Below, in pieces: positions 38,672 to 48,484 of a DNA stretch of 64,000 nucleotides (position 1 is the first letter of the stretch; each line of letters starts with the position of its first letter). Below the pieces are notes generated by a model that was not told the origin of the DNA, made no database searches, and saw only the letters and a program-made list of their open reading frames with translations. Source of the DNA: Polyangiaceae bacterium (GTDB lineage: Bacteria; Myxococcota_A; Polyangia; Polyangiales; Polyangiaceae); the NCBI GenBank assembly GCA_009780955.1, contig WQZB01000003.1, forward strand, positions 62,001 through 126,000, given 5' to 3'. Both the position numbers and the translations under genes were made by a program.

Positions 38672-38704
38672 GATGTCTTACTCCCATTGAGTCGAAGAGT
38701 TTTA

Positions 38705-39325
38705 CTATTTTACCGTATCGGTCTTACGCGAGTCCTCGAGCCATTCGAGCACCGGCGAAGCGGCGGGCAAGGGCACGACGGCGTTCGGCGCTGAGGCCAA
38801 CCCGCTGTTCTTGGTATGCGGTACGTGCCTATGGCAGTCCCAACAAGCCTTGTCACGACCATGTAAGATATCGTCGGGTACTGCCCTGCCCGCCCTCACG
38901 AATTCCGTGGTGAGTTGGGTATGGCAGCGAACGCAGTTTCCTTGGATGACTGCTACAGCGGCCGTACGTGGCCGTGGAGCGGGCGGCTCCGCCCTCATCG
39001 TGAACACGGCGGAGTGACGGAGCCCATCCTGCGCTTTGAACGCCAAACCGGCCAGTTTGCTAGTATGCGGGACGTGGCAGTCATTGCACGTGGCCCAGCG
39101 CGCGTGCGAGCTTTTGCTCCACGACTGGTAAGAAGGAGACATGATGTGGCAGTTGACGCAAGCGGAAGGATTATCGCTAAGGTAGGAGAACACCCGCGAC
39201 CCCTTTATGCCGTAAAGACCAAGCCCTACAGCAACTCCGCCAAGCAGGAACAGCGGAACGATGAACTTGCTGGGCAAGGCATTGATAATGCCTTTGAAGA
39301 AACCAGAGGATGAGCTTTCTGGCAT
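38705..39325 (-). CDS. nrfH: Cytochrome c nitrite reductase membrane subunit NrfH
   Basis: N-terminal TM and CVNCH, CNDCH, CVRCH, CWDCH motifs; adjacent to nrfA. Confidence 0.94.
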   Translation of the reverse strand: MPESSSSGFFKGIINALPSKFIVPLFLLGGVAVGLGLYGIKGSRVFSYLSDNPSACVNCHIMSPSYQSWSKSSHARWATCNDCHVPHTSKLAGLAFKAQDGLRHSAVFTMRAEPPAPRPRTAAVAVIQGNCVRCHTQLTTEFVRAGRAVPDDILHGRDKACWDCHRHVPHTKNSGLASAPNAVVPLPAASPVLEWLEDSRKTDTVK

Positions 39326-39600
39326 CTGTCATCTCCCTGTGGTTGACATGCTATTTGCGCTATTTTTGGGAAGAGTCGGGGACCGTTGGAAACCGTAAGA
39401 AAAGAACGACGGAACACGTGCCAAATCGACGCCTTGTGGGTCTTAGCGACCTACTAGGACGAACAGAACGATCAAGAAATTAACTCGACCCTACTCCTCT
39501 ACTCATGAAGATGTAAGAGACTTAACCAATTGAACTCCGACAATTGCGCCTAATCAATTGAGACGCAGTTTCTGCGTCCAGGGTGCCGCGCCAGGCCGGC

Positions 39601-39652
39601 CCGGATAGCCACCCGCGGCCGTTCACGTTCGGTTGGCGACCGTTCGGTTCGA
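39601..39652. repeat. 52-bp direct repeat, copy B
   Basis: CCGGATAGCCACCCGCGGCCGTTCACGTTCGGTTGGCGACCGTTCGGTTCGA. Confidence 0.9.
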
Positions 39653-39717
39653 GCGCGCAAGCAATCGCGCAAGATTGCAAGGCGCGTCTCCCAGCGCATT
39701 GATACCTTCAAGCACGC

Positions 39718-40740
39718 GTGGTGTACGATATTTTTCGATCGACCGTGCGAGGTTTGACAGATCCGCGTCGCGCGGTGCCGATCGCTCTCGTCGTCGTGCC
39801 GCTGACGCTGATTCAGCATGCATACAGTCACGAACCGTTCGCGGTGCCGCTGGCGCTCCTCATGTGCGGAAGCTTCTTGCTCGTCGGTCCTTCGCTCTGG
39901 CGCGCGCTGTTTCCGATGGATGAACCGCTGACGGCGGCGTCGATCCCGCGCGTGCTCGTCTACGCGGTGGTCGGGGCGGCGGTGGTGCTCGGTATCGGGC
40001 GCGGCCTTCCGGCTCTCGTGGGCGCGGGAGTGACGTTTCTCACGTCCGGACCGAGTCTCGCCGTCTGCTTGGCGCTCTTCTGGGTCGGAGGTTGGGGGCT
40101 GGCACGGGACATCGAGCTCGAGGCACATCTGCGCCGCGAACGCGCGCGCGCCGAGGCGCTCTCGCGGGAGGCCGATCACGCGCAGCTGCTCGCGTTGCGA
40201 AGCCACCTCGATCCGCACTTCCTCTTCAACACGCTGAACGCGATCGCGGAGTGGTGCCGCGCCGACGGCGTGGTGGCAGAAAAAGCGATCCTCCAGCTTT
40301 CCTCGATGCTCCGCGCGATGATGACGGGAATTCAGGAGACATCGTGGCCGCTGAGCAAGGAGATCGAGCTCGTGTCGGCGCTCTTCACGCTCCACTCGAT
40401 CCGCGATCCGTCCCTGTTCACATTCGAGATCGACGCGCCGCCCGAAGTGCTCGGCGTTGCGATCCCTCCGATGCTCTTGCTGCCACTCGCCGAGAACGCA
40501 ATGAAGCACGGACCGCGCAAGGGGCACTCGGGCGTCGTCCGGCTCGAGGTGAGCTCACAACAGCACGTGGTACGGATCAAACTCTCGAATCCGGGTACCT
40601 ACTCCGGACCTCGCGACGGCGGCAGTGGTTTGCCCATCGTGTACAAGCGCCTTGCGTTCGCCTATGGGGAAAGGGCGCATTTCGCGATTGTCACAGAAGC
40701 AGACCAGACGCTCGCCATCGTCGATTTGCCGATTACCTAG
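39718..40740 (+). CDS. LytS/YehU-type sensor histidine kinase
   Basis: LLALRSHLDPHFLFNTLNAIAEWCRAD; PLAENAMKHGPRKG. GTG start. Confidence 0.88.
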   Translation: MVYDIFRSTVRGLTDPRRAVPIALVVVPLTLIQHAYSHEPFAVPLALLMCGSFLLVGPSLWRALFPMDEPLTAASIPRVLVYAVVGAAVVLGIGRGLPALVGAGVTFLTSGPSLAVCLALFWVGGWGLARDIELEAHLRRERARAEALSREADHAQLLALRSHLDPHFLFNTLNAIAEWCRADGVVAEKAILQLSSMLRAMMTGIQETSWPLSKEIELVSALFTLHSIRDPSLFTFEIDAPPEVLGVAIPPMLLLPLAENAMKHGPRKGHSGVVRLEVSSQQHVVRIKLSNPGTYSGPRDGGSGLPIVYKRLAFAYGERAHFAIVTEADQTLAIVDLPIT

Positions 40741-40763
40741 TTCAATGGGTACCATCGGCGCGC

Positions 40764-41531
40764 ATGGACGTGGGTTCGATCCCTTTGCGCGTCGTCGTAT
40801 GTGACGACGAACTCATGGCGCGTAGGCGTGTCCTCCGGCTGCTCGGCGAGCTGTCCGGGATCGAGGCGACCTTCGAGTGCGACAGTGGCGAGCAGGTGCT
40901 GGCCGAGCTCCGTGACAACGATGTGGACGTCGCGCTCCTCGATATCAACATGCCAGGCCTGAGCGGAATCGAGACTGTCCTCGCGATGCCGGAAGAGCGG
41001 CCCTATGTGATCTTCCTCACCGCGCACCCCGAACACGCCGTGAAGGCGTTCGATGTCGGCGCGGTCGATTATCTGCTCAAGCCGGTGGACGGCGCACGTC
41101 TCGACAAAGCGCTCCATCGTGCGCGCCGCTTTCTCGACGGGCAAGCCAAGGTCGACACGGGCGAGGGCGCGAGCGAGGCCACGCAGGCCCGGGCGAATCG
41201 CATCAACAAGCTCGCCATCTCCACCCGCGGCGGAGTCGAGCTCGTCACGCACGCGGACGTCACGCACGCGACCTTCGATGGCGCGCTCGTCACCGTCCAC
41301 ACCACGACCCGGACGATCCTCACGGACGACACGCTCCAAGACCTCGAAGCAAAGCTGCCTCCGGGTCCTTTCGAGCGAGTCCACCGCCGCGCACTCGTGA
41401 ATCTTGACCACGTCGAGAGGCTCGAACCGCTCGATTCTGGTGGTTATTGCGCCTGCATCTCTACCGGTAAGAAGGTCGATGTCTCGCGTCAGAGCGCGCG
41501 AAGGCTGCGGCGTCGGCTAGGTTTACGATAA
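40764..41531 (+). CDS. LytTR-family response regulator
   Basis: VVVCDDELMARRRVLRLL; DVALLDINMPGLSGIE; KPVDGARLDKALHRA; C-terminal LytTR FERVHRRALVNLDHVERLEP. Confidence 0.93.
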   Translation: MDVGSIPLRVVVCDDELMARRRVLRLLGELSGIEATFECDSGEQVLAELRDNDVDVALLDINMPGLSGIETVLAMPEERPYVIFLTAHPEHAVKAFDVGAVDYLLKPVDGARLDKALHRARRFLDGQAKVDTGEGASEATQARANRINKLAISTRGGVELVTHADVTHATFDGALVTVHTTTRTILTDDTLQDLEAKLPPGPFERVHRRALVNLDHVERLEPLDSGGYCACISTGKKVDVSRQSARRLRRRLGLR

Positions 41532-41750
41532 ACTTATCGAGTAAATAACATGAATATCTGATTTTTCTAAATTCGAAATCAAGATGCGATCCGCCTGTAG
41601 CCCGCGGCCATGTGGCTGATTCAATTGTCCTGCGAAGTCGTGACCCATTGAAATAGAGAGAGCTTCACCGCAGGTTCCCCCAAAATACGGTTGAGCGGAG
41701 CATGGGAAAGCCATGTCGTTTTTCCCTATCTGACAGGAGATCCAGCCATC

Positions 41751-44081
41751 ATGATCACGGTTTTCGAGCAAACTCCACGACTCGGGCGATCGATTCGGCA
41801 CAAAGCGAGTCGCACGAAACAATTATGGGCCACGGGGCTTGCCTGCGGCGCGATCCTGACTCCACGTGTGAGTTTTGCTCAAAACCTTGTCATCAACAAC
41901 AACACCACTGTGACCGAGGCCGCTGGCCCGGTGACACGCGGATTCACGACCGTTGGAAGTACCAGTGGAACTGTTGGCGGGGTTCCCGGTGGAACCTACA
42001 TTGTGCCAGTTGGTTCGGATGTCACGTTATTCGGCACCGCTGCGCTGGCGGATCTCACGGTTGCGTTGGGCGCCAACAGCAGCGGCTTGGTAGATGTTGG
42101 TGGAACGATCCTGCTGGCAAATATCAATCTTGCGAATGGTGTCGACAGTGTTGGCAGTATCAATGTGAATGGCGGAACGATTACAACGACATTTGGACAG
42201 TCGCAGTACTACCTTGGCGCCAGAGGCCAAGGAACGATGGTTGTCAGTAACGGTGGCACGGAGAGTCTATCTCAGTCCTACCTCGGCTACCTTCCGGGCA
42301 GCAGCGGCATACTCACCGTCGAGGGTCCGGGGTCGACGTATACGAATGGAGGCTTCTTCATTATTGGCAATGAAGGCACTGGGGAACTGAACATTCTCGA
42401 TGGAGGCGTTGTCGCGTCTTCCCAAGACGGCGTGAATGGCACGGTCATCGGTGGCGGCAATACCGGCTCTGTGCTCGTTTCCGGAGCCGGAAGCCAGTTC
42501 TCCGTTGGGGCTTGGCTGTCCCTCGGTGTCGTCCAACCCGCCGCGGCTGGCGTTCTCACGGTTACCGACGAAGGTGCAGTCGATGTCGTCGGTGGGACGT
42601 TTATTACTGGCGATCCTGGAGCCTCGGGTACGCTCAATATCGGTGCCGCGGCTGGCGATCCAGCGGCGGTGCCAGGCACTCTCACTACACCCACGATTAC
42701 GTTTGGGAACGGCACCGCCCGCATTGTGTTCAATCATACGGACACGAGCGGCAATTACGTTTTCGCGCCTGCCATCACCGGCGGCAGCGCCACCACCAGC
42801 GCCGTCGATGTCTATAGCGGCGTCACGGTGATGACCGGCACAAGCGACTACTTTGGCCCCACCACCATCCATACGGGTCCTGCTGTCATCCCGTTCTCCG
42901 AGGAAGCCCTCACGGTCGCGAGCACGCTCGTGGCCGGCGCCGCCAACGTTCTCAGTCCCAATTCCGACTACATCGTGCAGGCTGGCGGCACGCTGGATCT
43001 GCAAGGTCATGACCAGACCGTGCTGAGCCTCACCAATGCAGGTCTGGTACGGATGCCTCCTGCCGGTGGGGGCACCCCCGGAACGGTGCTGACAACCGGA
43101 AGCTATGTTGGCCAGGGTGGCACCATCATCATGGACACATTCTTGGGCACGGACGATTCGCCCTCGGACACGCTGGTGATCGACGGAGGAACGGCCACCG
43201 GAACCACGCTGCTTCATATCCTGAACATCGATGGCCCGGGTGCGCTCACAATGGCCCGAGGCATTCGGGTGGTGCAAGAGATCGGCGGCGGGACGATCAC
43301 GCCCGGAGCCTTCGCGCTCGACATGCCGGAGTTCGCTGGAGGCTATGGCTACACATTGGTGCAGGAGGACGACGGCAACTGGTATCTGCGCTCGCAAGCG
43401 CGCGGCAACAGAACCTGCACGCAAGACAGGACCTACTGGCAAACGCACTCGTCACACGGCCCTGACCCCGTGGATCCGGCCTGGGCCGCGTTCGAGAATG
43501 CGCCATTTTTCCAGAGCGGCCAAACGTTCTTCGACGTGATCTCCACGAACAGCAGCAACCCGTATTACATGCTCGGCGTGCAGTACACGACGGCCATCTT
43601 GAATGGCATGGCGGGAGCCGATCTGACGGTGGTGCAGCCCACGCTCACGCAGGCAGCCATGCTCTTCGCGCAATACACTCCCGCGGAGATCGATGCCTTA
43701 CCGCTGGATTCACCGGTTCGCGACCAGTTCATGCAGGCCACGCAAACCCTTGCACTCTACAATGAAGGGGCGCTCGGTCCGGTGTCATGCTGCTCGTGTT
43801 GCGATGGCGGCCAGTGCGACGGCGGGTGCGATGGTGGTATTGACGGCGGCTCCGATGGGGGCTCTGACGGCGGCATCACGATGGGTGATCCTGGAACGGG
43901 CTCCAATGGATCACCGGGTGCTGGCGGCAACGGTTCCTCGTCGTCGTCGGACAGTGGTGGATGCAGCGCGAGCAGCACGAGCCACGCGGCAAGTGATGGC
44001 GGGGCATTCCCGCTCGGCTTGGGCAGCATGCTGGCGCTGCTCCTTGCGGCACGAGCGCGACGCGCAAAGAAGGCAGCGTGA
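41751..44081 (+). CDS. Autotransporter-passenger-like protein with C-terminal MYXO-CTERM-like tag
   Basis: Long signal-like N-terminus; beta-helix-type repeats (GTGELNILDGGVV, GSVLVSGAGSQFSVG, GVLTVTDEGAVDV); Cys/Gly/Asp-rich segment; tail GGCSASSTSHAASDGGAFPLGLGSMLALLLAARARRAKKAA. Confidence 0.7.
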   Translation: MITVFEQTPRLGRSIRHKASRTKQLWATGLACGAILTPRVSFAQNLVINNNTTVTEAAGPVTRGFTTVGSTSGTVGGVPGGTYIVPVGSDVTLFGTAALADLTVALGANSSGLVDVGGTILLANINLANGVDSVGSINVNGGTITTTFGQSQYYLGARGQGTMVVSNGGTESLSQSYLGYLPGSSGILTVEGPGSTYTNGGFFIIGNEGTGELNILDGGVVASSQDGVNGTVIGGGNTGSVLVSGAGSQFSVGAWLSLGVVQPAAAGVLTVTDEGAVDVVGGTFITGDPGASGTLNIGAAAGDPAAVPGTLTTPTITFGNGTARIVFNHTDTSGNYVFAPAITGGSATTSAVDVYSGVTVMTGTSDYFGPTTIHTGPAVIPFSEEALTVASTLVAGAANVLSPNSDYIVQAGGTLDLQGHDQTVLSLTNAGLVRMPPAGGGTPGTVLTTGSYVGQGGTIIMDTFLGTDDSPSDTLVIDGGTATGTTLLHILNIDGPGALTMARGIRVVQEIGGGTITPGAFALDMPEFAGGYGYTLVQEDDGNWYLRSQARGNRTCTQDRTYWQTHSSHGPDPVDPAWAAFENAPFFQSGQTFFDVISTNSSNPYYMLGVQYTTAILNGMAGADLTVVQPTLTQAAMLFAQYTPAEIDALPLDSPVRDQFMQATQTLALYNEGALGPVSCCSCCDGGQCDGGCDGGIDGGSDGGSDGGITMGDPGTGSNGSPGAGGNGSSSSSDSGGCSASSTSHAASDGGAFPLGLGSMLALLLAARARRAKKAA

Positions 44082-44087
44082 TATTGT

Positions 44088-44115
44088 GTAGGGGCGCAGC
44101 ATGCTGCGCCCCTAC
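44088..44115. repeat. R2: 28-bp perfect palindrome
   Basis: GTAGGGGCGCAGCATGCTGCGCCCCTAC; related copies near 53605-53686 and 63841-63866. Confidence 0.88.
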
Positions 44116-44136
44116 CCGCACTGCCCACCAGCCGCG

Positions 44137-45543
44137 ATGTCCCTCAAATACTTTGCCCAAAAAGAAGGCCCTGCTCATTACGTTCTGCCGCGCACCGGCT
44201 CCATGCGCGTGGAAGCTCACGCATTCTTCTCGGAATCGCTTTTCGAGCGCACCGAAGAATCGATGTGGCAGCAGCTTGCCTCCGCAGCATCATACCCGGG
44301 TGTTGTCGGCGCGTATCTCATGCCCGACGCGCACGCAGGCTACGGCGTTCCTGTTGGCTGCGTGGTTGTAACCGAAGATACGATTCTTCAAGCGGGCTCT
44401 GGTTATGATATCTCATGCGGTGTTCTTTATATGCGTGTTCCAAAGCTTCACGCGGCCGACGTTGCCGATTGGGATCGGCGCGCACAATGGATAAGCGAAG
44501 TCGACAAGCGCGTTGCAACCGGTGTTGGCTCGGGCCGCCCTGCGCTGATGCCGCGCTTTTCATCGAAAAAAGGCGATGAAATCTTACGCTATGGCGCAAA
44601 AGCAATTGGCGTTTCCGCCGACCTTTGCGAACGCCAATTCATCGAGGTTGCCGACGACGTGAATCTCGAGAAAATCACGCGCGCCTACGACAAAGTCGTG
44701 CCGCAACTCGGCTCGGTTGGCGGCGGCAACCACTTCATCGAAATGCAAGTCGACCGCGACGACGGAAGCGTGTGGGTGATGATCCACTGCGGCTCACGCG
44801 GTTATGGCTGGCAAACGGCAAACTACTTTTTCTACGAAGGTGCGCGCTTGCGCGGCCTGCCCACCAACCGCCGCGAAGATTCATGGCTTCGCATCGACGA
44901 ACCACTTGGCCGCGAATACTGGGCGCACCACAACACCGCCGCAAACTACGCCGTAGCGAACCGGCACATCATTGTTCGCGGCGTGCAAGAAGCGCTTGCA
45001 AGCGTTTTTGGCGCCGAAGGCGAAGTTTATTATGAAATCTCGCACAACCTCGTTCAACGAGAGTCGCTCCTTTTGCCTGACGGTACAACGAAGCGCGGAT
45101 TCGTCCATCGCAAAGGGGCAACGCGCGCATTTCCGGCCGGGCACCCCGATTTGGTCGGCACAGCGTGGGAGAAAACCGGCCACCCGTGCCTAATCCCCGG
45201 GTCTATGTTTCACGGCGCGGCCATTCTTTTTGCCGAACCCGGCGCGTCACGCTCAGGCTTTTCGGTAAACCACGGCTCCGGCCGCCACATGGCACGCGGC
45301 GCCGCAAAGCGCGAGCTCGAAGCCTCGCAACATGAAATTGACCATGAAATGAAGTCCGTGGTGCGCGAGCTTGGCGGCGTAAAAATTACCGGCATTGTCG
45401 GCAACACGAAGAAAACGCCGCTCGACGAGTGCGGCCGCGTCTACAAAAACCTCGACGAAGTCCTTTCCGTGCTCGAAGCCGAAGGGATTGCCCGCGTCGC
45501 CCATAGAATGTATCCAGTAGCCAACATGAAAGGCATGGATTGA
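44137..45543 (+). CDS. rtcB: RtcB-family RNA ligase-like protein
   Basis: MPDAHAGYGVPVGCVVVTED; GSVGGGNHFIEMQVD; NHGSGRHMARGAAK. Confidence 0.88.
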   Translation: MSLKYFAQKEGPAHYVLPRTGSMRVEAHAFFSESLFERTEESMWQQLASAASYPGVVGAYLMPDAHAGYGVPVGCVVVTEDTILQAGSGYDISCGVLYMRVPKLHAADVADWDRRAQWISEVDKRVATGVGSGRPALMPRFSSKKGDEILRYGAKAIGVSADLCERQFIEVADDVNLEKITRAYDKVVPQLGSVGGGNHFIEMQVDRDDGSVWVMIHCGSRGYGWQTANYFFYEGARLRGLPTNRREDSWLRIDEPLGREYWAHHNTAANYAVANRHIIVRGVQEALASVFGAEGEVYYEISHNLVQRESLLLPDGTTKRGFVHRKGATRAFPAGHPDLVGTAWEKTGHPCLIPGSMFHGAAILFAEPGASRSGFSVNHGSGRHMARGAAKRELEASQHEIDHEMKSVVRELGGVKITGIVGNTKKTPLDECGRVYKNLDEVLSVLEAEGIARVAHRMYPVANMKGMD

Positions 45544-45544
45544 C

Positions 45545-45667
45545 GACCGCTTTCGATTTGGCGCGATCTCTTCGTTGGGGCCTGCGGTGCGGTCCTCAAA
45601 GCGCAAGGAGGCTGTTCCGGTCCGCTCCTCGGCCCCGCCTCGACCTCGCGCCAACTTGAAAGCGGTC
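45545..45667 (+). repeat. R1 interspersed hairpin element, full 123-bp copy
   Basis: About 94% identical by eye to 19841-19963; starts 2 nt after the rtcB stop codon. Confidence 0.92.
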
Positions 45668-45676
45668 TAGCGCTTT

Positions 45677-47383
45677 CTAAGGAGTTGGGGTGGCGCGGCG
45701 CTTGGCTGGCGCATCTTCGTGAACGACGACGCGCGAGCCTTGCTTATCGTCACGTGCGAAAACGCCATGCCATGCAGCCGGCAACGGCGGATTCGCCCAA
45801 TTGAACAATGTGCGTGCGTCTTCGGGCGATAGGTTCACACACCCGTGGCTTCGCGGGCGGCCGAATGCATCGTGCCAGAATGCGCCGTGCAGCGCATAGC
45901 TGCCCTGAAAATACATGACCCACGGCACCTCTTCGATGGAGTACGGGCCGTCGGATGCCACGTCGCCGGCCATGGTGGTTGTGACGTGCTTTTCGCGAAT
46001 GCGAAATGTGCCCGTGGGCGTTCGGAAGTCGTGTTCCTTGTCTGCCGGGTTCCGACGCCCCGCCGAGACGAGCGTGGCGAATACCGGACGCGTTCCTTCG
46101 AATGCAACGAGGGCTTGCCGCGTTAAATCGATATCAATCCATTTCTCGTCAGGCGCGACATCGGCCGGAATTTGCGGCGTGGCCAATGTCAAATCCATCA
46201 TGCGAACCCAAAACCCGGCAGTCGTGCGCTCGTAAACCATGCCCGAAATGGTCATAGCCTGTCCTAGAAGAAGCACCGCGCTGCGCCTTGGCAGCTCGCC
46301 ACCCACGCTCATTTTTTTGCCGTCGCTTGCAAGCTCGTACTTGCGCACATAGCCACTGAGCACGAATCCAACGCGTTGTTGGGCGCGTTGGGCGTCGCTT
46401 GGCACACTGGCATCGGCATCGGATTCATCGGGCGGTGCATCGAACGATGAGCCTACGTACTTCGTTACGTCACGTTGCACCATGATGGGTTCGAACGGAA
46501 CGGCGAGGCCAAATGTCGTACGCCACCAGTGCGCGTTTGCCGATCGAAAATCGCGATCGAGAGCGAGATAAAAGCCGCGCGCCAACTTGCGCACAAGCAC
46601 CCCGCGACCGCGTAGCGACTTGAGCGTTGGCTTGCCCGCATCCACGCCGGCATCGACCGCGCTGTCGTCGGACTTGTCGCTTTTGCTGCTACCGGCTGCC
46701 GATTCTTGATCTTCGGCGCTGGCATTGCCCGCGCCCTCGGACGACGTGGCCACCACAGGTTCGTCTTTTTCGGTGTCTGCGCTCTTCTCGGGTTTCTCCG
46801 TTTTCTCAGGCTTCTCAGGCTCGTATTTCTTGCGGCTTTCGGCGCCAAGTGCGCGGCGGTACAGCGGCGTACCATCGACAAGGTTGACGCCATAGCGGTA
46901 CGGCATGCCGCTTTCGCGATCGGGTTGCTTTGGTGCAAGACGCACGCGCGGGCTCGTCAAATCCGTTGTTACAGCTTTGCCGCATACATATCCGCCAGCC
47001 AAAAGCTCATACCAACCGTCTTTGCAATCATTGTTTTGAATGGCAGGCGCATAGGCAATCGTTTCCGCCCCGTGACGAAGGTAGCCAATGCGCCGAGAGC
47101 TTGCGCCGCTTTCAGGCCAAGCCGGCAACGATACGATGGAAGCTTGAAAATTCGTGGCAGCGATTTTCACTTCTTCGCGTTCGCGCTGGCCAGCATCGGG
47201 CGCCGCCGCAGCGCTTGCGTCGTTTGCGGGTTGGCTCGCGTTGGCCACGTGCGACCGAGGTAACTCAGACGCATCACGAGCCTCTGCGGATGACACTTCG
47301 CCATCGACTTTCGGCTTTGCACAAGCCGCAACCAGGTCAAAAAGGGCAAAAACGAGAGCCGCAGGAACGAGTGCCGAACGCAC
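45677..47383 (-). CDS. L,D-transpeptidase (YkuD) lipoprotein-like protein
   Basis: YFQGSYALHGAFWHDAFGRPRSHGCVNLSPEDARTLFNW; N-terminal hydrophobic segment ending in LVAACAKP. GTG start chosen. Confidence 0.82.
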   Translation of the reverse strand: MRSALVPAALVFALFDLVAACAKPKVDGEVSSAEARDASELPRSHVANASQPANDASAAAAPDAGQREREEVKIAATNFQASIVSLPAWPESGASSRRIGYLRHGAETIAYAPAIQNNDCKDGWYELLAGGYVCGKAVTTDLTSPRVRLAPKQPDRESGMPYRYGVNLVDGTPLYRRALGAESRKKYEPEKPEKTEKPEKSADTEKDEPVVATSSEGAGNASAEDQESAAGSSKSDKSDDSAVDAGVDAGKPTLKSLRGRGVLVRKLARGFYLALDRDFRSANAHWWRTTFGLAVPFEPIMVQRDVTKYVGSSFDAPPDESDADASVPSDAQRAQQRVGFVLSGYVRKYELASDGKKMSVGGELPRRSAVLLLGQAMTISGMVYERTTAGFWVRMMDLTLATPQIPADVAPDEKWIDIDLTRQALVAFEGTRPVFATLVSAGRRNPADKEHDFRTPTGTFRIREKHVTTTMAGDVASDGPYSIEEVPWVMYFQGSYALHGAFWHDAFGRPRSHGCVNLSPEDARTLFNWANPPLPAAWHGVFARDDKQGSRVVVHEDAPAKRRATPTP

Positions 47384-47396
47384 GTGTCTTCCGATA

Positions 47397-48404
47397 TCAT
47401 AACTTCGACGCCATGTAGAGGTCGTAACTGCCTTGAATGTCGCGATGGAAATATAGCCGACAACCGTCCGCGGAAAGCCAATCGGGCTTTTCCTCCACCT
47501 GGTTGGAGGACTTAAGCTCCGTAACCGCTGCGGGGTTGCCAAACGCATCGGCAGTGGTTGGCCGCTGCATCACAAAAGTGTGATAGGGTTGGCTGTTCGT
47601 ATTTGGGTAGGTCGACGCGAAATACATGGTAAGCGCATCTCGGCTGAGCACGGGGGAGTCATCGGAGGGCCCACCAGATGCAGCAAATCCAGGAAACACT
47701 TCCGCGGGGCCAAAACTGCCGTCAGCCGTTTTCAAGGATCGGAAAATGAAATATGCGCTGGTGTTGGTTGTGTTGTGCGTGCTCACAAAGAAAAGCTCTC
47801 CGGCATTCGAAAGAAAGGGATTGTCGTCGTCGTAAGGCGGGTCCGAGAAAAACAGGTTTATATCTGTAAAGCCATTCCCCGCGCGGGTTGCATGATAAAT
47901 TTGCGATGTGCCGCCGCCGCGGTCCGATGCGAACACCATGGCATCGTCCGTCGCGGCAAGCTGCGGGTAGTTGTTATCACATGCGGGAGCACAAGACAGA
48001 TCGACGATCTTGGGCGGCCCGAAGTCGTCGCCCCTCGAAGCGCGAGTAGCCATGTAAATCTGATCGGTATTTCCATCCCAGCGAGTGAAAATGATGGTTG
48101 TTTCATCGGTCGTGAGCGTAGCCCCATACTCGTCATTATTGCTCGTATTGATGCTACCGCCCAATGGCAGCACGCTCACAAATGGCATTCCCGTGCTGCA
48201 ATTCTGATTCACTGGAGCGTCTGCTTCTGACGCGTCCGTCGCATCTGGCGCAAGCACGTCGTTGCCTAGAGGCTCTGCCGAAGACGAGGGCGCATAGTCC
48301 TGACCGACGCAGGCAAACAAAATTGAGCTGGCCACGCCTGCCGCTGCTACCGCAACCCACACCGCCCGTTTTCGCACGCATGCGCGCCTCATGAACACGC
48401 TCAT
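47397..48404 (-). CDS. PD40/TolB-like beta-propeller lipoprotein
   Basis: Lipobox SILFACVG; TLTTDETTIIFTRWDG; QLAATDDAMVFASDRGGGTSQIYHATR. Confidence 0.7.
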   Translation of the reverse strand: MSVFMRRACVRKRAVWVAVAAAGVASSILFACVGQDYAPSSSAEPLGNDVLAPDATDASEADAPVNQNCSTGMPFVSVLPLGGSINTSNNDEYGATLTTDETTIIFTRWDGNTDQIYMATRASRGDDFGPPKIVDLSCAPACDNNYPQLAATDDAMVFASDRGGGTSQIYHATRAGNGFTDINLFFSDPPYDDDNPFLSNAGELFFVSTHNTTNTSAYFIFRSLKTADGSFGPAEVFPGFAASGGPSDDSPVLSRDALTMYFASTYPNTNSQPYHTFVMQRPTTADAFGNPAAVTELKSSNQVEEKPDWLSADGCRLYFHRDIQGSYDLYMASKL

Positions 48405-48484
48405 CCATGCAGCATAGCCGACCGCACTCCAAACGAATAGCGCGCCGACAGACCTGCCGGCAGTCGTGCTAAAAAGCGGTCAGC

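Noticed and set aside
39544-39557. FNR-like site upstream of nrfH (minus strand TTGATTAGGCGCAA)
   Set aside because: Only one good half-site (TTGAT), about 220 nt from the nrfH start; insufficient without a motif model.
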